A DNA stretch of 64,000 nucleotides from CAVXHV01 sp963761445 (GCA_963761445.1 CAVXHV010000005.1:496001-560000), one strand, 5' to 3'; shown: positions 8,701-17,462, numbered from the stretch's first letter. Numbers and translations: made by a program. Notes: generated by a model from the letters alone, not told the origin.

Positions 8701-9689
8701 TGATCAGCTGGGGTGATGGACAGAGCACTCCTGGCATGGTCAATCCTACGAGCTCGCCGGGCGTGTATTCCATCACCGGCAACCATACGTATTCAACCGC
8801 CAACTCGACTGGTTCATTCTCAGTCAAAGTTACGATCACTGACCCAAGCGGTCAGAGTACGACAAGCACCAGCACCGCGATCATTGCCGCACCGACTCTT
8901 GTAACAACCGGCACCACATTCTCGACCAGTCAAGCCGTCATGGGTGTTACAGTTGCCAGCTTCGCCGACAACAATCCCATGGCGATTGCTAACCCTTCAC
9001 TCATCAGTGCAGTGATCAACTGGGGCGATGGGCAGAGCGCTTCGGGTACGGTAAACACGACTAGTACACCTGGTTCTTTCACCGTGAGCGGAACTCATCC
9101 TTATACGATCCCGAGCTCGACCGGGTCCTATGCTGTGACGGTGACAATCACTGTCCCGAGTGGACAGACGGCAACTGCGAACAGCACCGCCTTGGTTGTT
9201 ACTGGGCTGATCAGCAGCACGGTTACGACAGTGTTACCTGGCGTTAGCTTCACGGGGAGCCTGGCACCCAATGGCGACAATGGCAAATACGCATCGATGG
9301 GATACACAAATACCAACCGGCCGACTTTTAGCGGGACGGCCGTACCATTCTCAACTGTTCAGCTTTACGGTAAGTTTTGGGGTGCCGACGCAGTACAACC
9401 GCTTGGTGAGACAATTACGAATTCGATCGGGCAGTGGACGCTCACGGTAGGCCCGCTTGCTCCTGGCACCTACACAATCACAGCAACGGTTACACCGGCA
9501 GGCGGCTACCCCGTCGCAGTAAATCTCGCGGGCAATGGTCTGGTCTATATCGACATGCATCCGCGTACGGTGAAGTTGCGTAAGCGCAAGGTTACCGACG
9601 CGCCGGCCGTACACAGGGTTACCGTAAAACATAAGGTCGGTCAGCATGACAGAGCCTCGGTAACCGCCGCCAAAAAGCACCACGCGTGA
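5745..9689 (+). CDS. Giant PKD-like repeat protein with LEPR-XLL N-terminus
   Basis: About 1,314 residues from the ATG at 5745, chosen because GAGAGG lies ten bases upstream; in-frame ATGs at 5688 and 5736 are less well placed. It begins MRSRIKRARRWGLFERLESRQLL, the LEPR-XLL signature. Eleven tandem domains of roughly 100 residues follow, each with a W-G-D-G (once W-S-D-G) core, then G-x-x-V/I-x-G, H-x-Y and D-P-x-G-x, as in PKD/Ig-like beta-sandwich repeats. From about 6440 to 8890 the domains alternate between two types. After the repeats comes a different Ig-like domain (about 9230-9540), then a basic tail (KLRKRKV, KKHHA). Expected to be an extracellular or cell-surface structural or adhesive protein. 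No catalytic domain is visible. Confidence 0.85.
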   Translation: MRSRIKRARRWGLFERLESRQLLTLVLSPTNFTAIQQVPFDGVIATLLDTKFNDSPGSFNNPPGSVSINWGDGTPPGSGTVVGPIFPGVFEIDASHTYATSGSFTTQIAVANQSGDDATGSGTATVATTAPELTIVANAITGTAGNLINPVVANFLDPISTDTASDFQALITWGDGSSSIGTITGSNGAFTVAGTHDYKSAGIYATNVTVVGLNNGLSGVAMATAAIGTSMIATTGVTLSMTPGVALAPNTTVATFTDSNMPASGDVTAVINWGDGQTSTGVVSGPNGSGVYSVTGEHTYSAVGASNSYAISVKIADPDGAMATATSTALSAGLINATGTSFTGTAGQLLSNVTVASLSDANPDATASNISAVINWGDGQSSPGTISAAGLAGNFSVIGSHTYATAGPFAVTVTITDPSGQTVTLTSAATIAETAIVATGLTFSTTPGQALTSVPVAYFTDPNSSANSGNITAVIEWGDGQTTTGTVSGPNAAGVYTVSGTHTYSAVGGASSYSVTVKIGDPAGAMAQATSTALVAGFINATGTSFTGTASELLTGVTVANLTDSNPNATASKIQAVINWGDGQTSPASISGSSGTFAIAGSHAYATAGSYSVSVTITDPSGQSATLTSTATVAAGAIVATGRTLSTFPGVALTGVPVAYFTDANASANSGTITAVVHWGDGQTTTGNISGPVGGVYTVSGTHTYSASNTNTSYSISVTIADPTGAIGSATSTALVVPEFLNATGTSFTGAVGHLLSNVTVANFTDNNPDATANNIEAVINWSDGASSIGTITGSAGTFSVTGSHGYSTAGAFAVTVTIADPSGQMTRVTSNASIAQSTIFVTGTTFSTTLGVPFSGVPVAYFTDANPTSIANSATITTVINWGDGQTSTGTVSGPDASGVYTVTGSHTYSAPGASSQYSITVTVADPTGAKATVTSTALAVAGFLNATGTSFTGIVGQTLTNVTVAKLVDINPDPDVNSTTIMAVISWGDGQSTPGMVNPTSSPGVYSITGNHTYSTANSTGSFSVKVTITDPSGQSTTSTSTAIIAAPTLVTTGTTFSTSQAVMGVTVASFADNNPMAIANPSLISAVINWGDGQSASGTVNTTSTPGSFTVSGTHPYTIPSSTGSYAVTVTITVPSGQTATANSTALVVTGLISSTVTTVLPGVSFTGSLAPNGDNGKYASMGYTNTNRPTFSGTAVPFSTVQLYGKFWGADAVQPLGETITNSIGQWTLTVGPLAPGTYTITATVTPAGGYPVAVNLAGNGLVYIDMHPRTVKLRKRKVTDAPAVHRVTVKHKVGQHDRASVTAAKKHHA
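6744..8890 (+). repeat. Two-domain super-repeat (about 612 bp) inside the PKD-like protein
   Basis: The NATGTSFTG sequence that opens the B-type domain recurs with starts at 6744, 7356, 7962 and 8577, i.e. spacings of 612, 606 and 615 bases. Between them lie A-type domains with PVAYFTD, GVYxVxGTHTYSA and DPxGA. B-type domains instead have NVTVAxxxDxNPxAT, TFxVxGSHxYxTAG and DPSGQ. The alternation A-B-A-B shows that pairs of domains, not single domains, were duplicated. Confidence 0.8.
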
Positions 9690-10031
9690 GAATTCAGGAA
9701 ATCTGACACTTCTCGCTCAACACCGCCGGAAAAGCGCGATGGATAAACGGCTTTGGCCTTGAAACTTAGCGCTTGCGCTTTGGTGGTTGGAGAATATCTA
9801 GACGTGGGCGTCGACGACGACGTAGTTCGCAAGCACAGCTAAATTGTCAGGGTCGCGCGCAATCGGCAAAGTCTGCCGTCGTCTGCGCGGCTTGCGGCGT
9901 TCGGATATTCGCTAAGCGGGTTTTACGCTGCAAACATGCGAGGGATATGCGGATATTACGGATGTGTCGACCCTCGAAAGCTGGTCGACTGCCTCAGTTC
10001 GCCGAGTGCTTGAACGGGCAAGGTGGCGAAG
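9690..10031. other. Intergenic region between PKD protein and the 1,198-residue protein
   Basis: 342 bases. Contains Arg-rich frames (for example around 9773-9850) without recognisable protein features, and no clear hairpin-plus-T terminator. Presumably holds the promoter of the following gene. Confidence 0.4.
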
Positions 10032-13000
10032 ATGCTCACTCGCAGGGTGATTGTTGTTTTGGCGGCGATCACGCTCTGGCTCGGCACCGGGGCGTCCGCA
10101 ATTGCGCAAGAGTGGCCGAACTTCCGGTGGAAGGCGGCACCGGAAGAGCCAAACTCGATGGTACAAATCGCGCGGTCGATTGATACGATCGAGGAGAAGA
10201 TCCGGGACGACGGAATCGTCGTGTTGCAGCACCCGGATGTGTGGGGGCAGGCCCGGATGACGAGGTACCGGGTCGATTTCGAACGAAACATGCTCGACAA
10301 CCTGAAGTTCGAGGAGACGCTCTCGGCGGTGATCTCGCGGGCGGACCGGGCTGCCCTCGAGAGCCAGTCGGCGATCGATGTCTCGCTCGGTCCCGGCGCA
10401 AAAGCGGGCGGCGGTGTGAACGTGACGAACAACTCCTCGGACGACGCGGGCAAAGGTCAGGCCGCGCTCGTTTCAGCGGCTCAGGACATGATCAACAAGG
10501 CAAAGGACAAGGACGGGCTGAACGAGTTCGAGAAGACGGAGACGTTCAGGCTGCTGAAGGACGCATCCGTGATGTTCAAGGCGAAGGACAGCCCGGTGAT
10601 CGGGCTCGAGCCCACCACGCTCCTCGAAGAGAAGAAGACATTCTTAGATCGACTGAACCAGTATCGACGGCAGAACTTCGGCGACGATAATGCCGATGCA
10701 GCTGGCTACAACCTGTATCAATTCGGCATGCCGGTTTCGATTCAACCGGGTGAGAAGACGCACCGGGATCATGGGGCACAAGTCACGGTCACCGTTCGGC
10801 ATGACTTCGGACCGGAGTTCTTGGCTTCGAGTTTTCGGAATTTTGTGGTCAATGATCTGGTGGATCGGTTGGCCCCGTTTGTTTACGAGGCCATACGAGA
10901 TTCGCGGTTCAGGGAGGATTACAAACGGTCTTACAGTAAGGAAGCGAGAGAGGAGCAAACGAAGAAGCGGCGGGAATATCAATCGAAAATCGTGGAACTG
11001 GAACGCGAGCTTGAGAAGGCGAGAACCGAGGTCGTGGAGGCTCGTGGGCGTATTACGGGTGCCCAGAAGCCTTTTGAGTTTACGGTGAGGCCAGAGGACG
11101 GCGCTGTCGCCGAGCAATGGGTTAAAAATCATAGTGGAGAGGAGGCGCTTCGCGGCTTCAAGCGCGCTGATGCTCAGCAACAGTTCTCGATTGTTGTCCA
11201 GCCGCCGCCACCGCTACCCGCCGATGCGAAAGACATCAGATCGGACGCTTTCGGGGACTATGTAAGAAATCTGAGGAAATACTCACATCTTCCAATCAGC
11301 GATGAAAGCAATGAACAGAGACTCGGCCCATGGCGTGACCTCGGAGACAAAAGCAATGCATTCGATCAGATGCGCCAGAGAGAGGATGACTTGGAAAAAC
11401 AAGTCCGGCTGCTTAAGACGGAATTCGCCTCGATTCTTGACGACGATCGGGCGCTTGAGCGCGGCGAGTTTAGCACCATCACCGCTTCACGCGTGCAGGA
11501 CGAAGAGTATCCGATTGCGCCGAGCGATCTCTCCGACGTTTTCCTCAAAGAGAATCTGTTAGTGCTCGCGCTCTTCTGCTTCGAGGCGCGACAGACCGAG
11601 AACGTACGCGCTTCCGACGTGCGTGCGTTTCTCAGTCACGAGCTATCGGCTGCGTACGATTTGGTGTCGGGAAGTTGTCGGGAATTCCCACCGATACTGG
11701 CCGACAGCGATTTCCTGCGGCAGGTGAACGCTGAAGTACAGACGAGAAATTACCAAACGCTGAAGGGCCTCTACGATAAGAGGATAGCTTGGCACTTTCT
11801 GCCCGATACCCGACTGCGGTCGGCCAAGCGTGACGAACTCCAGAAGCGGCTGAACGACATTCGCGACCAGCCGAACGGTGACGGATCGCAAGTGCTTCCG
11901 AACGCAATAGCCGGCGTTGCGACGCCCAAGACGAAGAATGAAAACGAACTGAACGACGAGCTTGCGAGATTACGCGTGGAGCGTCCCGTCGGCCCGCTTT
12001 GCTGGGCGATCGTTGTTGATGCGGCGCTTCTGAATTGCCGACTGCGCCAGGAACTGCGTGAATTCAACGGGGTGAACGGCTCCAGTCTGACCTGCGATCC
12101 CGAGAACCTGTTCTTTCACCTGCCCATGCCGAAGGTGCCGGGCGGGGATGTGAGGTATGACGCTGCGCAGGAAGTGTTTGAGCAGTACGTCCGGGCGCGA
12201 TGGCCGATCATTTGTTTCTCGCTGGACCCGATCAACGACCAGCAGAACATTGCGGACGCCTTTAGCCGGACGCGGGACTTGCAGGTTGCGCTGGCGCTGG
12301 CCTTTTCCAGCGGGCGGCTCGGGTTCAATCAGCTTTTGCGCTACCGGCGGCAGCTTGATTACGAGGCAGCGACGATCGCACTGAACCGCACGGTCTCGGC
12401 GTTTGTCTTTGGCAACGAGACATTCGGCTGGAGATTCGCGCCGCGGTACCAGACGCCGCCGCAGGAAGCGACCAATTTTCACGTGATCGCCAATCAGTTG
12501 CTGCGCGGCGGACCGGGGCGGAACTACCAGATCAAGAACAGCAAGCTCGAGGCGGGCGAACGAGAGCTATCGGCGGTGGTGATCATGCCGTCGATCCTGC
12601 AGCGCGTGCGGATGGACGTGACGGGGAACTGGTGGCGGCTGACGGACCCGGATGAGACCACGCTGCACACTGCACATATGCTCGAGCAAGGTCGCAAGGT
12701 GATCGAGCTGCGGCAGGCGCTGGCAAGCGCTTGCGACAGCGGCCGGTACCGGCAGGACGACCTCTCACGGCTGGCAATCAAGATCGATCAGCTCGAATCG
12801 ATGCTGCGGATGCAGACGAAGACAGTAGCCGTGCCGTACGGAAACACGCTAGGCGGATTTGACATCTTCAAGAAGGGCTCATCCGCGCTGGCGCCTGTGG
12901 TGGTCGGGCATCAAGGTGTTGACGAGCTGACGTCCGATGGATGCCGCAACGCGTTCCTGATCTTCGGAAAGAACTTCAGCATCCAGGAGACGAGCGTCGT

Positions 13001-13628
13001 GGCCGGCGGGCAGCGGGTCGACAAAGACGACGTAGGCATTCTGAGCCGTGAGGTCATGCGTGTGCGGCTGCCGAAGAATCTCGAGATCACGACGACCACT
13101 GATGGGCAGAAATACGTGGAGCTGCACCTGGCGACGCCGAACGGTGTGTCAAACCGGATGTTGCTGCCGTTCTCGGAAAAGCCGGTCACGACAACGACGA
13201 TCACGGATGTGGTGCAAGAGGTGAGCGGAAATCATACGCCCTTGAATTGGACTCGTTCGACCGAGACCAAGATGGTCACCGGCCCGCGGCCGAAGTGTTA
13301 CCTGGACAAGGATGCCGAGGCCAAGGCGGCGGCTATGACGGGAGTGCCGGCCCAGGTGCCCGGGCATGCGGAGCAGCACCCCAGGGACGGCGGAGCGGGT
13401 GGTCACGGCGATGGAGCACGTGACGGTCAAGCTAACCCGGGCAGGGGAGGGAACAAGCCTCCAAAAAACGCTGCGCCAAAAGCCGCGCCTCCGAAGAACC
13501 ACGAAGACGACGAAAAGGCTGGCGGAGCTGAAGGCCGAGCCCCGGCAAACAAAGCCAAGCCAAAGGGTGCTGGCTCTCCGCGATCGATGGCGGCTCCGCA
13601 TGAGGACAACACCGAGCCGCGTTTCTGA
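10032..13628 (+). CDS. Large exported protein of unknown function
   Basis: About 1,198 residues from the ATG at 10032 (a GTG at 10023 is an alternative). A Sec signal peptide is clear: MLTRRVIVVLAAITLWLG, then TGASAIAQ, cleaved before EWPNF. A highly charged, probably coiled-coil stretch lies near residues 295-340 (KEAREEQTKKRREYQSK onward), with a second around 450-475. Near the C-terminus (about 950-1060) the FLIFGKNFSIQETSVVAGG segment recalls an IPT/TIG-like Ig fold. The tail is low-complexity (Pro, Lys, Ala, Gly). I do not recognise the family, but a decayed relative lies at 4.4-4.7 kb. After the stop, another frame stays open to 13824 (ending ILDRLMHRGEKEGTAGQLK), which might be the original C-terminus after a frameshift. 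Likely periplasmic or cell-envelope. Confidence 0.75.
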   Translation: MLTRRVIVVLAAITLWLGTGASAIAQEWPNFRWKAAPEEPNSMVQIARSIDTIEEKIRDDGIVVLQHPDVWGQARMTRYRVDFERNMLDNLKFEETLSAVISRADRAALESQSAIDVSLGPGAKAGGGVNVTNNSSDDAGKGQAALVSAAQDMINKAKDKDGLNEFEKTETFRLLKDASVMFKAKDSPVIGLEPTTLLEEKKTFLDRLNQYRRQNFGDDNADAAGYNLYQFGMPVSIQPGEKTHRDHGAQVTVTVRHDFGPEFLASSFRNFVVNDLVDRLAPFVYEAIRDSRFREDYKRSYSKEAREEQTKKRREYQSKIVELERELEKARTEVVEARGRITGAQKPFEFTVRPEDGAVAEQWVKNHSGEEALRGFKRADAQQQFSIVVQPPPPLPADAKDIRSDAFGDYVRNLRKYSHLPISDESNEQRLGPWRDLGDKSNAFDQMRQREDDLEKQVRLLKTEFASILDDDRALERGEFSTITASRVQDEEYPIAPSDLSDVFLKENLLVLALFCFEARQTENVRASDVRAFLSHELSAAYDLVSGSCREFPPILADSDFLRQVNAEVQTRNYQTLKGLYDKRIAWHFLPDTRLRSAKRDELQKRLNDIRDQPNGDGSQVLPNAIAGVATPKTKNENELNDELARLRVERPVGPLCWAIVVDAALLNCRLRQELREFNGVNGSSLTCDPENLFFHLPMPKVPGGDVRYDAAQEVFEQYVRARWPIICFSLDPINDQQNIADAFSRTRDLQVALALAFSSGRLGFNQLLRYRRQLDYEAATIALNRTVSAFVFGNETFGWRFAPRYQTPPQEATNFHVIANQLLRGGPGRNYQIKNSKLEAGERELSAVVIMPSILQRVRMDVTGNWWRLTDPDETTLHTAHMLEQGRKVIELRQALASACDSGRYRQDDLSRLAIKIDQLESMLRMQTKTVAVPYGNTLGGFDIFKKGSSALAPVVVGHQGVDELTSDGCRNAFLIFGKNFSIQETSVVAGGQRVDKDDVGILSREVMRVRLPKNLEITTTTDGQKYVELHLATPNGVSNRMLLPFSEKPVTTTTITDVVQEVSGNHTPLNWTRSTETKMVTGPRPKCYLDKDAEAKAAAMTGVPAQVPGHAEQHPRDGGAGGHGDGARDGQANPGRGGNKPPKNAAPKAAPPKNHEDDEKAGGAEGRAPANKAKPKGAGSPRSMAAPHEDNTEPRF

Positions 13629-13922
13629 GGCGACGCGGCGACAGCCGTTCACGCAGACGATTATTGTCGCTACTCCGCATGAAGAGGAGAAACACGTTTC
13701 GAATCATCGAGTAGATCCCCACGTGAGCCGATCGTCAGCTTCAAACGCACCGCGACGGCGGACGATCCTCGATCGGCTGATGCATCGTGGTGAGAAGGAA
13801 GGCACGGCGGGGCAACTGAAGTGATACCGATACACGACGCATTTCCGTATCTTCAGCTCGGGATGAATTACGTCCAGGCGCGTGATGGTAAGCAGTGGGG
13901 CTAAAAGCTCTCTTAGTATGAA
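13629..13922. other. Region after the large exported protein; open alternate frame
   Basis: A frame open from 13366 to 13824 continues past the stop at 13628 and ends APRRRTILDRLMHRGEKEG, which looks more protein-like than a random frame. It is either the lost C-terminus of the gene before it or chance. Nothing else is seen up to the DUF1559 fragment. Confidence 0.35.
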
Positions 13923-14056
13923 TCAAACTAGTTCCGTCTGTGATACTCGCAACCGACTGGGGTGGTCCCAGAATAAATGCACCGTTGGCATTCGTTGCAT
14001 CACCGCCTCCGGAACCATCGCCTGAGCAGAATGCGTAATTCGTCAGACCAGAGCCA
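13923..14056 (-). pseudogene. 134-bp fragment of a DUF1559 gene, near-identical to part of the gene at 16.2-17.2 kb
   Basis: The 134 bases match 16609-16742 with only seven differences that I can count, in the same orientation. On the minus strand the fragment reads GSGLTNYAFCSGDGSGGG, then DATNANGAFILGPPQSVAS; the intact gene reads GSGPTNYAFCSGDGSGGG, then DATNADGAFILGTPQSVAS. Sequence on both sides differs from the DUF1559 gene, so this is a partial duplication and cannot make a DUF1559 protein. The two copies face the same way around the P-loop ATPase gene. Confidence 0.85.
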
Positions 14057-14397
14057 GGTGACCTGGTCACACTGAGGCAGTGAGTCATGATTATGTTTAA
14101 CTGGGAAATGGCGATCCTTCACCAAGTAACTGAGTAAGGTCAGAACTCCATGGGGTAGGACGTTGTCACTTCTTCTCGATGTGGACGTGTCGTGCGCCGC
14201 AGAGCGGCACGTAGAGCCATTCCTACGGTGGTCACAGGAACGAGCGCAGAGAAGCAAGCGAGCGTGATGAACCGACGATGTGGCCGCTTCTCTAATCGCT
14301 TAAAAAGGCACAAGCGTGGCCCGCTCGCGAGCCGATAGTCTAGCTGGCAGCGCGACAGTGCTCAGAGCAGATTGGATCAATCGCAAGGAATAAGGGT
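14057..14397. other. Intergenic region before the P-loop ATPase gene
   Basis: 341 bases with no supported gene. A ribosome-binding site (AAGGA) precedes the ATG at 14398. Confidence 0.4.
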
Positions 14398-15915
14398 ATG
14401 GAGAACAGCGGTACTGAGCCGGCCAAGCAGGAGTTTCCTAGCAATCAGACTGAGGAACGTTGTACGGTTGAATCACTATTGGGGTTGGCGTCCTGCGCTC
14501 GGTTTTTCCGCGCGATAGATGGCCGCTTTCACGCCTGCGTGCCTGTCAACGGCCGGCATGACGTTATCGGGCTGAAATCAGCGGCTTTGCGTGACTGGCT
14601 GGTCGAGCGTTATTTAAGCGAGAACCAGAGGCTCCCTCGGCAATGGGTTGTGCGACAGGCTATTGATGCACTCGAAGCACGTGCTCGATTCGAGGTCCAC
14701 AGGCCACCTGTGCATATACGAGTTGGCTCCGGGCTGACCGATGACATAGCGAGCGACTATCTCGATCTGGGTGATTCGAGCGGTCATGCAGTCAAGATCT
14801 GCGCTTCAGGATGGACGCTCGTCGATCGGCCAAATGCACACTTCAAGCGACCTCATGGGCTTTTGCCACTGCCGGTGCCTAGCCGCGGTGGGTCAATCGA
14901 GCTGCTACGCCCTTTCGTCAATCTAATCGAGGCGGATTTCTCACTTCTGGTTGGATGGCTGGCCATGGCGCTGCGGCCGGTCGGACCGTATCCAATCCTT
15001 GTCATCCACGGTGAGCAGGGCGCAGCCAAGAGCACGTTGGCCAAGGTTGTTCGTCAGTTGATTGACCCCCAGACGGCCCCGTTACTGGCCGAGCTCGGTA
15101 GTACGCGTGATCTAATCATCACAGCGCTCAATGGCTGGCTCCTCGTTTATGACAACGTCAGCGTGCTACCGGGCTGGCTCTCTGATGGCTTGTGCCGCTT
15201 GGCAAGCGGCGGTGGGTTTGCCTCACGCAGTCTATTCTCAAACGATGATCGTCATGTCATGCATGTCCAACGCCTAGTTGTACTTAACGGTATTGACGAA
15301 TTTGTACGCAGAGGCGATCTCGCCGATCGCGCCGTGATTCTGCATTTACCCCCAATCAACAGCAGAAAACGCCGTGAAGAGAAGGAGTTCTGGGCATCGT
15401 TCGAGGAACTTCAACCTCGGATTCTTGGAGGATTACTCGATTTAATTGCTGGTGCACTCCGCGAGCTTCCGTCCGTCGAAATCGCTGACTTACCACGAAT
15501 GGCGGATTTTACACGGTTTGGTGAAGCCGTGGGTCGTACGATGGGATGCCCGCCCAACACATTCTTATCGGCTTATCTTGGTAATCGCAAGGACGCGAGC
15601 ATGTCGTCGCTCGATGACTCCGTCGTGGCCAAAGTCGTAATTCACTTTGTTGAGAACGAACTGTTCGAGACCAAAGGAACGCCCACCGAGATATTCGACG
15701 AACTCTCGAGCTACGCGGGAAGGAGGGTCAGAGCCTCGAAAGGCTGGCCAAAGACACCGTCAAGGATGGGTAATGAGTTGCGCAGGATAGCACCGCACCT
15801 ACGTGAGCGTGGTATTTTTGTGAGTTTCTGGAAGAACCATAAAGGACGCTTTATGTCGATCGGAACGAGATTGACATCTGACGATAGTCACAACGATGAG
15901 GGAGGAAGTGATTGA
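14398..15915 (+). CDS. Phage/plasmid primase-helicase-like P-loop ATPase
   Basis: 505 residues. The central part has a Walker A loop in IHGEQGAAKSTLAKVVRQL (about residues 200-216), then NGWLLVYDNVS as a Walker B-like strand, then a sensor-type segment LVVLNGIDEFVRRGDLADR, where Arg/Asp positions resemble the superfamily 3 / D5-type helicases of phage and plasmid primases. The N-terminal 150 residues have no obvious primase catalytic motif and the C-terminal part is probably a winged-helix domain. In such elements this ATPase unwinds or loads at an origin. No integrase, capsid or other phage gene lies nearby, so it looks like a solitary remnant or a domesticated gene. Its neighbours are a DUF1559 gene and a duplicated piece of that gene. 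Confidence 0.7.
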   Translation: MENSGTEPAKQEFPSNQTEERCTVESLLGLASCARFFRAIDGRFHACVPVNGRHDVIGLKSAALRDWLVERYLSENQRLPRQWVVRQAIDALEARARFEVHRPPVHIRVGSGLTDDIASDYLDLGDSSGHAVKICASGWTLVDRPNAHFKRPHGLLPLPVPSRGGSIELLRPFVNLIEADFSLLVGWLAMALRPVGPYPILVIHGEQGAAKSTLAKVVRQLIDPQTAPLLAELGSTRDLIITALNGWLLVYDNVSVLPGWLSDGLCRLASGGGFASRSLFSNDDRHVMHVQRLVVLNGIDEFVRRGDLADRAVILHLPPINSRKRREEKEFWASFEELQPRILGGLLDLIAGALRELPSVEIADLPRMADFTRFGEAVGRTMGCPPNTFLSAYLGNRKDASMSSLDDSVVAKVVIHFVENELFETKGTPTEIFDELSSYAGRRVRASKGWPKTPSRMGNELRRIAPHLRERGIFVSFWKNHKGRFMSIGTRLTSDDSHNDEGGSD

Positions 15916-16189
15916 TTGGTCAGTCAGTGGGTTGCGACTGACTTCGTTCCACCGGACCTCAGCACCCCAGCGGCTTGGTCCGATTATGCAGGCGCCACGG
16001 CGGACCTTTTTTGCTCATATTGCTTTGCGCCCGAAATGACAGGTTCCGATTGTTCAGGCGTCCCGCGTAAGTTCAATCAGCATAAGGGCGGGACGCCGGG
16101 ACGCCTGTTTTAGGGCTTACGAGCGTGCGCAAACGATCAAAGGCAATCGGCTAGCTGGTCCAATGGGGCAGGCGGCTGTCCTCGTTAGC
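15916..16189. other. Intergenic region between convergent ATPase and DUF1559 genes
   Basis: No supported gene. It includes GC-rich partial inverted repeats around 16060-16110 (the GGCGTCCCG and CGGGACGCC words), which could act as a transcription end for the convergent genes, but there is no T-tract. Confidence 0.3.
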
Positions 16190-17212
16190 TCAAAGTGCGT
16201 CAGCCGAAATGGTCTCGCCGCCTGAGCGAGTCGAGACAGCCCGCCAAGTGGATAGGCTGATGGTGTCCTTCACGAAGGCGGCATGGCCGTCACAGTAGAG
16301 TAGATTAACTCCTGACGGATGGAGGCTCCTCGCGGCTTTCCATCCGGGGTTATGATAGACGATGCAGTCAGGCCGACTGGCGTTTGGCGTCAGATAGTGG
16401 TTGTAAAGCGCATTCTGGTAATTCCCGTCCCACCAACCGGCCCCTTTGTTCAAGAGCCAGCCATCGCCGGAAAGAGCACATGCTGCATCAGTCAGCGGGC
16501 CAGTGATTACACGAGACATCGCCCGCTGCCAAGGTACGGGAACTGGGGTCGGTGTGGTTTGCGAGTACGGACCAGCGATTCCGAGCAATTGCTCGGAGGC
16601 GGCCGCCGTCAAACTGGTTCCGTCTGTGATACTCGCAACCGACTGGGGTGTTCCCAGAATAAATGCACCGTCGGCATTCGTTGCATCACCGCCTCCGGAA
16701 CCATCACCTGAGCAGAATGCGTAATTTGTCGGGCCAGAGCCAACTGTCGGAGCAGGCGCACCATCACTCGGACAAAGGAAGAGTGTAACCTGCGTCCCCA
16801 TCACCGTCGTATTGGCAGGAAAATACGGCCAGAATAGCGCTCCTGCGGTGGTTGGCTGGTGCGCAACTGGGAAATTGAAGTTAAGCGCGTTGAAGAGGTT
16901 AGCCTGCTCCAGTTGAGGTGCCATCTGGGCCAGTACCGACCAACGGTATTGCAATGGAGATGAGTTTGGCAATACACCCGAGTATGCATAGAGGAATCCG
17001 ACCGGAAACGTGTTCCAACCTGAATGGTAGTTGTGAAGTCCCAGACCAATTTGTTTGAGGTTGTTCGTGCACTGCATTCGCCGGGCTGCTTCACGTGCAG
17101 ACTGAACTGCCGGCAAGAGTAAAGCAATCAAAACGGCAATGATGGCAATGACAACCAGAAGTTCGATCAGGGTGAAAGCGGGGCGATGTTTGTGACAGGT
17201 CAGAATCTTCAT
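16190..17212 (-). CDS. DUF1559 prepilin-like protein
   Basis: 340 residues from the ATG at 17212, chosen over the upstream frame because AGGAGG lies nine bases before it. The N-terminus MKILTCHKHRPAFTLIELL and following VVIAIIAVLIALLLPAVQSA is a type IV prepilin leader (cleavage before FTLIE) plus the hydrophobic pilin helix. REAARRMQCTNNLKQIGLGLHNYH is the DUF1559 core, and the C-terminus has the H-x9-DG motif (HPSGVNLLYCDGHA). Planctomycetes have many paralogues; they resemble pseudopilins exported by a type II secretion or pilus machine, but their role is not established. An internal 134-bp stretch is duplicated at 13923-14056. Confidence 0.92.
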   Translation of the reverse strand: MKILTCHKHRPAFTLIELLVVIAIIAVLIALLLPAVQSAREAARRMQCTNNLKQIGLGLHNYHSGWNTFPVGFLYAYSGVLPNSSPLQYRWSVLAQMAPQLEQANLFNALNFNFPVAHQPTTAGALFWPYFPANTTVMGTQVTLFLCPSDGAPAPTVGSGPTNYAFCSGDGSGGGDATNADGAFILGTPQSVASITDGTSLTAAASEQLLGIAGPYSQTTPTPVPVPWQRAMSRVITGPLTDAACALSGDGWLLNKGAGWWDGNYQNALYNHYLTPNASRPDCIVYHNPGWKAARSLHPSGVNLLYCDGHAAFVKDTISLSTWRAVSTRSGGETISADAL

Positions 17213-17462
17213 CAAGTGGAACCTCCTGAAGGTCAATCGTACCAAGGGCTGAAGCCCATAGCTATTTACCTCGGGGGCTCTATGGAACCTGACAAGATCT
17301 TAGTGGTCGCCGCTGGTCTCCGGCATCGACTGCCGGTTATTGGACTTCCTTGACTGGGAGGGGGTTACCAGTATGATGGCCGTTGACTGGATCAAGCTGA
17401 AATTCGGTTGTTCGGCGTCGGGATTCCGTAACACACCCTGATGTAGAAATGAGGGAGCCGCC
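17213..17462. promoter_or_regulatory. Divergent promoter region, DUF1559 / alcohol dehydrogenase operon
   Basis: 250 bases between the leftward DUF1559 gene and the rightward PQQ dehydrogenase operon. It holds the AGGAGG of the first and the GAGGGAG of the second. No operator could be named. Confidence 0.4.

Noticed and set aside
6080..9316. Many long antisense frames opposite the PKD-repeat gene (for example 6668-7081, 7883-8191, 8495-8839)
   Set aside because: They recur once per repeat with the same wording and follow from the repeated, GC-biased coding sequence on the other strand; they have no start signals or family features.
9773..10183. 136-codon rightward frame overlapping the start of the large exported protein
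   Set aside because: Arg-rich and Cys-scattered with no motif, and it overlaps a gene with a clear signal peptide.
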